Made by a program: the position numbers and the translations under genes. Positions 57,084 through 64,000 of a stretch of DNA of 64,000 nt are shown here, one piece after another. The DNA lies in contig CM043945.1 of the NCBI GenBank assembly GCA_014529385.2, positions 91,525,112 to 91,589,111 on the forward strand. Reading direction: 5' to 3'. The notes beneath the pieces were generated by a model that ran no database searches, was not told where the DNA came from, and saw only the letters and a list, made by a program, of their open reading frames with translations. This DNA is from Adiantum capillus-veneris. Lineage: Eukaryota; Streptophyta; Polypodiopsida; Polypodiales; Pteridaceae. Positions within the stretch are counted from its first letter, which is position 1, and the number at the start of each line of letters is the position of its first letter.

Positions 57084-60000
57084 TCATTCATGATCAGTAG
57101 CAGCAAAGAGCGATATGAGACTCGCCGCATCACATGTCTCCTCATCCTTCACCAACATTGCTTGCTCCACAGACAGTTCATCTTGCTCCACCATCATCAA
57201 TCTAGCATGATACAATTTAAGACGCAATCCATTTACCCTTGACTTATGTAGAACACCATCCAGGTTAGCCAGCTGATATGTGCCATTTGGAAAACACTCT
57301 ACTACCTTGAAAGGGCCTTCCCACTTAATTTGAAACTTCTTTTGGAAGGTGTTGTCCAGCTTACTGTTGTAGCGCAAAACCAAGTCATGTTTCTTGATAC
57401 CCTTACTTTTGACCTTTTCATTTATCTTTGTCAAAGCCTTATCCTGCATCTGCCCATAATGCTCCAATGCGCTCATCCTATCCAACTGGACCTCTTGTAA
57501 CTGCAAGAGCCTCTCTTTGAATGCATCACTAGGCGGCCCAAGCAACTTCTCTAACATCTTGACCGCAGGCAACTCTACCTCCACAGGCAATAGTGCTTCC
57601 TTTCCATACACCAAATGAAATGGAGTAAACCCTGTACCTGTCTTCACCGAAGTACGGTAAGCCCATAATGCACTAGACAATTCTAAATCCCAATTCTTTC
57701 CTTGGTGCTCTGTCACTTTTGAAAGAATCTGTACCAACTCACCATTGAATCTTTCATTCAAGCCATTACACTGCGGGTAATAAGGAGTGGTATGCTGGTG
57801 CCTAATCTTCATCTTTGCACATAAAAAATCTAGCAGTTTAGCTCTAAAGCCAGGCCCCTTATCTGAAAGTAACTCCAGTGGCACCCCAAACTTGCAACAT
57901 ATTTCATCATACACAAATTTTGCCACATCCTTTGCAGTAATCTGTTTTACTGCTATAGCCTCTGCCCATCTAGAGAGATAGTCCACTGCCGTCAAAATAT
58001 AGCTTTTGCCCCTGCTTGTGATAGGTAACGGGCCTATTGCATCAATTCCCCACTTTTCAAACACATCAAACGCCATAATGGTTTTTCGTAGCTCTGGCTT
58101 CAACACTCTCTTCCCAAATGCTTGACACCTATTGCAAGACCTAAACCAATGGTGAACATCCTTGTGCAAACTAGGCCATACATACCCCTCTTGCAAAATC
58201 TTATGCAAGGTGATCTTTAGAGCAAAATGGCCACCACATGCGCCTTCGTGATTCTCTTCCAACACTCTGTAAAGCTCCTCCCGCCAAGGTACACGTCTCA
58301 ACACGAGATCAACCCCTTTCATGTATAAGACATCACCAATCAATTTGTACCTGTATGATCTACGCACAAAGCCATACTTCTTAGACTTCTGAATCTCCTT
58401 TGGAATGATTCCTGTTAGCAAAAACTCCTCTTCTTGAGCCAAACTTTCCCGGCCATGATAAAGAGGTAAAGTGGTCCTCAACACAAATAGCTCCCCAATC
58501 ATGCCTTGAGCTGCTTCATGTGCCTCTCCATTTAGAGCACGTTCAATGTGTCTGATACTCCATGCTTCAAACTTTTTTAACAGGCCTTTAATTCTGAAGC
58601 ACATTTCCTTCAATGAGGTGTTCTTGCTCTTCCACACACCCAACACTTGCTTCACCACTAACAAGGCATCACCTTTTATGCTCAACCTTCGAACCCCATG
58701 CTTCAAACAAATGTGTAATCCGGCTTCCAATGTAGCATATTCAGCCTCATTGTTACTATGAGCATCCAATTTGAACCCTCTCTTGCATACTAGCTTCCCC
58801 TCTGGATCATAAAGTGCTATACCCCCTGAAGCTGCATCATGGCTCTTTCTGTATGAACCATCAAAGAACAACACATGTGCATTGCTGATCTGTGGCACTT
58901 CTTCAACTACCTTTCTCACCACCTCTTCCTTAACAATAAGGGGATTCTCCTTGTAGGTCAACAAATCAGCTAGGGTAGCCCTTGTACTATCTTCCACTAG
59001 AAAAGAGAACTCAAACTCTTGCAGCTCAATTACCCATTTCTTCACCACATTTGACATGTTAATACCATTAATTAACTGTGGCAAAAAGGCATAACTCGTC
59101 AAGAAAACAAAAGGCCGTGGTAGCAAGTAATGACGAAATCGTCGACAAGCAAATATTACACTAGCCATCACTAGCTCTACTTCCGATAACTTTCTCTTCG
59201 CTACCAACTTCACTCGGCTTGCACAATACACTAGCCTCATATAATGGCTGCCCTTCCCCTTTTGCAATAGCATGGCTCCAATGGCATCATCCCCCACTGA
59301 TGGATTTACATAAAAAACTTTCTCCCAATCAGGAGCCTGCATGGCTGACAACCCCCCTAACACCTCTTTCACCTCTTCAAACACTTCTTCACACTTGTCA
59401 TCCCATTGCAATGGATCATGCTTTGCCACTTGCTGTAATGGATAAATAAGCTGCGAAGACAATGGAATAAACCGTGCCATGTACTTCACTTTGTGTATAA
59501 AGGTTGCCAATTGCTTCGTACTCATAGGTGATGGAAGAAGAATAATAGACTTCACCTTATCTGGATCAGCCTCAATGCCATTTTCTGACACCATATGGCC
59601 CAATAACTTCACCCTTGGCTGTGCTAGATGACATTTCTTTGGATTTAGTTGTCCTCCACATTCATCATATCGAGCCAATACCATCTGCAGCTTCTCATGG
59701 TGTTCAGCCCTACTGCTATAAACACAGAAGTCCTCCATAAAAGCCTTAACACAACTACCAATGAATGGTTCCAGCACCCAATTTGCTCTTTCTTGATAGA
59801 AAGATGGTCCATTTGACAACCCAAACGGCAACACTGTGTAGCAATAGCAGCCCCATGGCGTAATAAATGATGTCTTTGTGCGGTCTTTAAGAGCAATCTT
59901 CAATTGAAAATAGCCTGAAAAACCATCACACACACTGTACCTCTCATAACCTGCCACTGAATCCAAGATCTGATCGATGAATGGAAGAGGATATGGGTTC

Positions 60001-62255
60001 TTCTTAGTGGCTGCGTTTAAGGGTTTAAAATCTACACAAATTCTCCACTTCCCATCCTTCTTTGGACTGACTACTACTGGACTCACCCATTCTGTGGTCT
60101 CCACTGGAACTATGAACCCTGCCTTCAATAACTTGTCCACCTCTACCCGCAAGGCTTCCATTTGCTCTTGACCCATCCTTCTTAGCCTTTGACGCACTAG
60201 CTTAGCACCTTCTTTCAGCTCTATATGCATCTCTTCACCCTTGAACCCTCTGATCTCTTCATATGAAGTAATGAACAAATCAGGAAAACTAGCCAGCATA
60301 TGCAAAAATATATCCTTCTCCATAGCTGAGAGGTCTCCACTAATCATTTGCGTCATTAATTCCTGCTTCTTTGACAACTCAACTTTGGTTTGCATCAGCC
60401 CTTCAATCACTTCATAAGGCCCTTCACTTTCATCTGCAACTTCCTTCGCAAATGCGACTAAACCAATCTCCTGGATTTCTTTGTCCATCAAAAGAAATGC
60501 AACATCAACATCCTCATCACTGCTGGTAGTGCTATCACTATCCTCATCTGTCACCGTGGAAGAGTCTTCATCACTAGAATCATCCTCATCTTCATAAAGC
60601 TCCTCTAATCGTTTCCTTGTGTCCATATTATAAAGCTTCTTGGTACCTGTCTTTCCATAGAGGCTAATCGTACCATGTCGCCAATCTTGAACAGCTCCCA
60701 CTGCACGTAACCATGGTCTGCCCAGTATAATAGGATATGCTCCCAACCCTGCTGGCATCACATGAAAATCAACCACTGTCTTTGCATCATATGCCTCCAC
60801 TTCTAAGCTCTTTACAACACCCAAGCATTTTACTTTTTGATGGTTTGCCAATCTGATCCGAAAACCTGACACCCCAGCCACTGTGAGACCCATCTTCTCA
60901 ACGCATGAGTGTGTTATGACGCATATTTGGGCTCCGCCATCCACATAACCTTGTCCCAATTTTTTCCTTTTATGCCACATATCTACTATTGGACAAATGT
61001 CTGGTAGCTCGTCCATTGCCAACACCTTCACTGAACCTCTCTCTGGCTCTTTCTCCATTGGGTTAACCATCCTCTTCCACTGTCGCTTTAGCTTAGGCAC
61101 CATCTCTATAAGCTGCCCAAAAGTAACATCTGCCTTCCTGCTCGTCATATCCTCCTTCAAGTCATAGCTTAATTGCCCATCCCCTAGTGGAAAATCTGAA
61201 ACATGAAACTTTCGACGAGCTCTCCTTTTCCTCTTGGCCTTGACATCCTCGCCTTCATGGCTCTTTCCTTTATTCTTACTAGGACCTGGGGCACTTCTTC
61301 CTTCCTTTTCCTCTGTGGTCCTCTTCCCAATAGGCATCACTAATGTATCTTCTAGCTTTGATGCCTTCTCCAAGGTGACTACACTTAGCACTTTTGTCTT
61401 CCCTTTTTCCTCCTGGGTCAGTCCACTGGTTCCTTCGTCTCCCTTAATTTCGATGCCATAATCATTTGACCTAGTTAGCACCTGTCTTGGCAATGGATAC
61501 ATGTCTCCCCCCATCCTTGGTGGCTTATCACATTGCGGGCTGATGTGACCCAACTCTCCACAATTATAACATGTGGGCGTCTGCCTCCAAAACCTACCAT
61601 TGCTTTGTCCAACACCATTCCTAGGCCTTTCTTCACCTCCTTGCTGATTTGCAAACCTCCCTCGACCTCGATTATTTCCCACTTGACCTAGCATGTTTAG
61701 GCTGAGATTCTTCATCAAATCAACCACTTGCCTCATGTCTTGCCTTAGGCCATCATCTTGCACTGCTGTAGTGACCACTGCTGGCATAACCTGAGTAGTA
61801 ACAGGAACCACTGGTTCATGATGAACCCCTGACATGCGCCCTTGTAAAGACTCTATAGGCTGAAATTCAGACCTCATTGGCAAAGACTCCACCCCTAACT
61901 GGCTCATTTTCCTCAGCTTCCACTCTTTGTTCCTTGCTACCTCTAGTGCATCTTTATATGTCCTAGGCTTCTTTAGCTCCACTCTCCAACGTATATTCTC
62001 CCAAAGACCAGCCAAGAACCTGTCCTTCTTCATCATGTCAGGCGGGGGTACCTGTGGTGCTAAAGCCTTGCACATTCGCTCCCATGCCAATGAAAACTTA
62101 CGTATGTACGCATCTACTGGCTCACCTTCCTTTTGCACCAAAGCCTGTACTTCTTGCCACACTTTGTCAGGGTCTTCTATCTTCACAAACTCCACTTCCA
62201 ATCCATGCCTTAGATTGTCCCAACTCAATCTTATAGGTGGATCAGCCATACGCAA
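57084..62255 (-). CDS. Gag-pol polyprotein of element B (1723 codons open)
   Basis: One uninterrupted frame. The ATG at 62255 is probably internal, because gag coding continues upstream in another frame. Domains by codon: gag core (1-110); zinc knuckle CYNCGELGHISPQC with ligands 229, 232, 237 and 242; protease Asp-Gly-Gly at 439-441 (DGG instead of D-[ST]-G); and reverse transcriptase with CDGFSGY and an active-site box FMED (839-842), where YxDD is expected. The first RNase H has FYVNPSVGDDAIGA, with Asn for the catalytic Asp. The second, archaeal-type RNase H has Asp 1132, Glu 1170/1172 and His 1246 where the last Asp is usual. Integrase has an H/C finger and catalytic residues Asp 1405, Asp 1465 and Glu 1501 (D-35-E). 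No chromodomain is visible. Length and order fit autonomous Tat-type elements. Confidence 0.93.
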   Translation of the reverse strand: MRMADPPIRLSWDNLRHGLEVEFVKIEDPDKVWQEVQALVQKEGEPVDAYIRKFSLAWERMCKALAPQVPPPDMMKKDRFLAGLWENIRWRVELKKPRTYKDALEVARNKEWKLRKMSQLGVESLPMRSEFQPIESLQGRMSGVHHEPVVPVTTQVMPAVVTTAVQDDGLRQDMRQVVDLMKNLSLNMLGQVGNNRGRGRFANQQGGEERPRNGVGQSNGRFWRQTPTCYNCGELGHISPQCDKPPRMGGDMYPLPRQVLTRSNDYGIEIKGDEGTSGLTQEEKGKTKVLSVVTLEKASKLEDTLVMPIGKRTTEEKEGRSAPGPSKNKGKSHEGEDVKAKRKRRARRKFHVSDFPLGDGQLSYDLKEDMTSRKADVTFGQLIEMVPKLKRQWKRMVNPMEKEPERGSVKVLAMDELPDICPIVDMWHKRKKLGQGYVDGGAQICVITHSCVEKMGLTVAGVSGFRIRLANHQKVKCLGVVKSLEVEAYDAKTVVDFHVMPAGLGAYPIILGRPWLRAVGAVQDWRHGTISLYGKTGTKKLYNMDTRKRLEELYEDEDDSSDEDSSTVTDEDSDSTTSSDEDVDVAFLLMDKEIQEIGLVAFAKEVADESEGPYEVIEGLMQTKVELSKKQELMTQMISGDLSAMEKDIFLHMLASFPDLFITSYEEIRGFKGEEMHIELKEGAKLVRQRLRRMGQEQMEALRVEVDKLLKAGFIVPVETTEWVSPVVVSPKKDGKWRICVDFKPLNAATKKNPYPLPFIDQILDSVAGYERYSVCDGFSGYFQLKIALKDRTKTSFITPWGCYCYTVLPFGLSNGPSFYQERANWVLEPFIGSCVKAFMEDFCVYSSRAEHHEKLQMVLARYDECGGQLNPKKCHLAQPRVKLLGHMVSENGIEADPDKVKSIILLPSPMSTKQLATFIHKVKYMARFIPLSSQLIYPLQQVAKHDPLQWDDKCEEVFEEVKEVLGGLSAMQAPDWEKVFYVNPSVGDDAIGAMLLQKGKGSHYMRLVYCASRVKLVAKRKLSEVELVMASVIFACRRFRHYLLPRPFVFLTSYAFLPQLINGINMSNVVKKWVIELQEFEFSFLVEDSTRATLADLLTYKENPLIVKEEVVRKVVEEVPQISNAHVLFFDGSYRKSHDAASGGIALYDPEGKLVCKRGFKLDAHSNNEAEYATLEAGLHICLKHGVRRLSIKGDALLVVKQVLGVWKSKNTSLKEMCFRIKGLLKKFEAWSIRHIERALNGEAHEAAQGMIGELFVLRTTLPLYHGRESLAQEEEFLLTGIIPKEIQKSKKYGFVRRSYRYKLIGDVLYMKGVDLVLRRVPWREELYRVLEENHEGACGGHFALKITLHKILQEGYVWPSLHKDVHHWFRSCNRCQAFGKRVLKPELRKTIMAFDVFEKWGIDAIGPLPITSRGKSYILTAVDYLSRWAEAIAVKQITAKDVAKFVYDEICCKFGVPLELLSDKGPGFRAKLLDFLCAKMKIRHQHTTPYYPQCNGLNERFNGELVQILSKVTEHQGKNWDLELSSALWAYRTSVKTGTGFTPFHLVYGKEALLPVEVELPAVKMLEKLLGPPSDAFKERLLQLQEVQLDRMSALEHYGQMQDKALTKINEKVKSKGIKKHDLVLRYNSKLDNTFQKKFQIKWEGPFKVVECFPNGTYQLANLDGVLHKSRVNGLRLKLYHARLMMVEQDELSVEQAMLVKDEETCDAASLISLFAATDHE

Positions 62256-62434
62256 CTCCTCTTCAAATGCTTTGGACCAAGCTCTGCATCACTCTTCAAA
62301 CAAATTTGGAGAAGGCGTAACATTTGTGTAGGGTCATGAATCTGGTTGCTAATGCAGGCAACCTCCATCTTTTCCAAAAATTCTTCCACATCTTCATCAC
62401 TTCTTCCATGAAACTCGGGATAAGAGAAAGCCAT
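62256..62434 (-). pseudogene. N-terminal part of gag of element B, out of frame with the rest
   Basis: The minus strand from an ATG at 62434 encodes MAFSYPEFHGRSDEDVEEF and continues to LQICLKSDA, matching the gag start of element C (FNFFDFSGKSNESSKRF…FCLKGDA). After LKSDA the match to C (REWLEVYEKEL) continues only in the frame of the long ORF. One base is therefore missing at about 62284-62286. The natural gag start is probably 62434, and this copy cannot make full-length gag without a frame change. Confidence 0.82.
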
Positions 62435-63483
62435 GGCTACCCAAATTATGATGCTTTGAGAACCCCTTCGAACACACGTGCAAGAACCCAAAACTTTTCA
62501 CTTCCCAATCCCTAGAAACTTCAATGGAGCTCAACTTTAGATAAGGACAAACACATGCACATCAAATGAGTTTTCATAGTTGATCATCGGAATGACAACA
62601 GGCAAAGGACATTCCAGGATCTCTCTCAATCTTCTTGGCCCAAACATAAAGACTATGCGCTGCTGGAAAAAGATCTTCCTGGACACATGAACATTAATCT
62701 GAATTCTTTGCGTTAAATGAAAAGGAGTGAACTGAGGGCCATTTTGATCATCCATTAAAGCCAACCATGAAGCTCCCAAGAAGGCACACCTGACTCAACC
62801 TCTGATTTTGCCAAAATTTCAGCAGCATAACAGCATAAATGGCTCAAAATACCAAAAAACCAGCCATCATAACTTGGGAAAATTTCGACAGAGTTTCCCC
62901 AGAAGTAGAGCAATGAGAACCCAAAATATAGCCTGCATCTGTACGCATAAACTGACAACAATAGAACCCGAGCATCAAGTAGTACTCACTAGTACATAGC
63001 CTATGGCGAGGTCACAAAAAGGGTGCTCCAGCTACCTGTATCACCGAAAGGATCTCCACATTTGAGAATCCCCCAGCTCAATAAAAACCTCACACTATCG
63101 ACCCTCACACGAAAGCTAATGCAAATCGCGTATAGTCAAGTCTCAGAAATGACTATCTTCCAGACCAAGTCTCAGAAATGGCTGGGACTGCCAAATAAAA
63201 CCATATATGGCTCCACAAAGGCGTACAATGGCAGTTTCCACAAGTAACGTACAATCCAACAGACAATGCGCTCAAATAGGCGCCAAGTGATGCATTCCCA
63301 CAACAACTGCAAGTGACATCACTGTACTCCAGCTACCTGTACCTGTGTGAATCACCTGTACCTGTCCCTGTCCCTATTCCTGTAACCTGTAACCTGTAAC
63401 CTGTAATCTGCAACCTGCAACCTGTAATCCCGAAGCTCGAAGCTCGAAGCTCAAAGCTCGAAGCAGAAGGTACTCGAAGAAGA
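62435..63483 (-). other. 5' leader of element B
   Basis: No coding is recognised and there are no palindromes of the D/E/G type. Near the primer site is a run of seven-base repeats (CCTGTAA and variants on the plus strand, about 63365-63430), preceded by CCTGTAC/CCTGTCC variants, followed by GAAGCTC heptamers (63432-63465). Confidence 0.6.
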
Positions 63484-63501
63484 TCCTCCGTGGGGGCGCC
63501 A
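63484..63501 (-). promoter_or_regulatory. Primer-binding site of element B
   Basis: The minus strand reads TGGCGCCCCCACGGAGGA, six bases inside the 5' LTR end. The first seven bases are the TGGCGCC shared by many plant gypsy elements. The exact tRNA is not assigned. Confidence 0.7.
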
Positions 63502-63507
63502 AAAGAA

Positions 63508-63675
63508 TGTGAGCGGGATGAAAACACACACAACGCCTCTATAACGACCCGACACACACTCTTGGAAAGATACACACACACACTATGGGGCACCACTCAG
63601 CTTACACAACACACCTGGCCGAGACAGGGAACACACCTCTGGAGTGAGAGGAGAGAGACTATCCACTTGCCCACT

Positions 63676-63711
<36 letters not shown>

Positions 63712-64000
63712 AAAAACTCAGCTCAAAAGAGGAGAATTTCTGATGTTTAGATACAATTGAGCTTGGGCCAACACCAATGGGGCAAATAGCTCACACAATA
63801 TGGGTAAAAGAAGCCGGATACGATCACAAACTGGAGCAGAAACTTCGCTCATAGGAGGAACTTACACAGAAAAACAGCAGGAAAATAGTGAGGAATTTGG
63901 CAAAATGGATAGCGCCATCGCGTCCGGAACGGCCCAAAACCCCAGTCTACAATGTCAAAGTGCTCAAATCCGACCTCGGATGAGCAGTTTACGGCCAAAA
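63508..64000 (-). repeat. 5' LTR of element B (partial, runs off the window)
   Basis: This matches 55919-56418. Differences seen: G/A in CACTCGGCTT, T/G in GAGGATAATT, G/T in AAAAGAGTG, and a longer (CA)n here. Confidence 0.93.

Larger units (their letters stand above)
52802..64000 (+). mobile_element. Element E: LTR element of the D/G type, interrupted by element B
   Basis: The 5' LTR is 52802-53719 and is followed by the primer site TGACGCCGTTGTTGG (53721) and a palindromic leader with the same spacing as D. A first ORF begins near 55447. At 55919 the element is cut by element B, whose far end lies beyond the window, so the rest of E is not seen. The target duplication of E cannot be checked. 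Confidence 0.75.
55919..64000 (-). mobile_element. Element B: young Tat-like Ty3/gypsy retrotransposon (right end outside window)
   Basis: The left copy of the LTR is 55919-57055; the right copy starts at 63508 and runs off the window. The 493 bp that can be compared differ by three substitutions and a (CA)n length change, so insertion was recent. In the minus direction the order is: 5' LTR, primer site, leader, gag, protease, reverse transcriptase, two RNase H domains, integrase, purine tract, 3' LTR. The dual RNase H places it in the plant Tat lineage. It is inserted in the first ORF of element E. Two lesions or oddities are a one-base frameshift early in gag and Met-Glu-Asp-type residues in the polymerase active site. 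Confidence 0.95.

Noticed and set aside
63365-63430. Interstitial telomere repeat (seven-base period)
   Set aside because: The unit is CCTGTAA, not the plant CCCTAAA, and it sits in the leader of element B.

Overview
The window is nuclear DNA of a land plant with a large, repeat-rich genome. The evidence is Ty3/gypsy elements of the plant dual-RNase-H (Tat-like) type, gag-protease elements with primer-binding sites of the TGGCGCC type, a copia-type element primed by initiator tRNA-Met, long (TC)n/(GA)n tracts, and a captured fragment of a plant SYP5-type Qc-SNARE gene. I cannot name the species. There is no intact host gene, no tRNA or rRNA gene and no CRISPR array. Almost all of the DNA is nested transposons in different states of decay.

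Layout. Bases 1-440 are a fragment of a family-C LTR. About 0.6-4.1 kb is the decayed minus-strand internal region of a retroelement (F), split at 4118/8304 by a small non-autonomous element H (4123-8299, perfect 5-bp target duplication). 8.3-12.2 kb is mostly anonymous and holds a young 190-bp tandem duplication and one copy of an LTR-like repeat J. Element A (12240-16784) is a compact Ty3/gypsy element with 169-bp LTRs, a gag ORF and a pol broken by three TAG codons. 16.8-20.7 kb has the second J repeat, a minus-strand relic of the H family, a gypsy integrase tail and an island of microsatellites.

From 20782 onward the elements nest. Element G (5' LTR 20782-21203 plus 45958-46519, internal region to 52801) contains element C (21204-45957). 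C is a Tat-like gag-pol element that was split by element D (28303-40105, gag-protease only) and by a Mutator-like transposon (40320-44874). Removing each insertion together with one target duplication restores the interrupted C reading context. The Mutator-like element carries a broken, intron-containing copy of a SYP5 SNARE gene, so it is a Pack-MULE. G is interrupted at 52802 by element E, and E at 55919 by element B. B is a young Tat-like element on the minus strand with nearly identical LTRs and a 1723-codon gag-pol frame.

The most unusual signal is in the untranslated leaders of four related elements (D, E, G and F). Each carries a series of 22-bp palindromes at conserved spacings (about 275-297 and 125-137 bp). 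Most are followed, 98 bases from the palindrome start, by a second inverted repeat near CCAAATTTCATCAAATTTGG. The palindrome arms differ between elements but change on both sides together, which looks like selection on the symmetry itself. D and G also share a previously unfamiliar conserved block after the protease and show no reverse transcriptase or integrase, so they look like a lineage that depends on other elements for replication.
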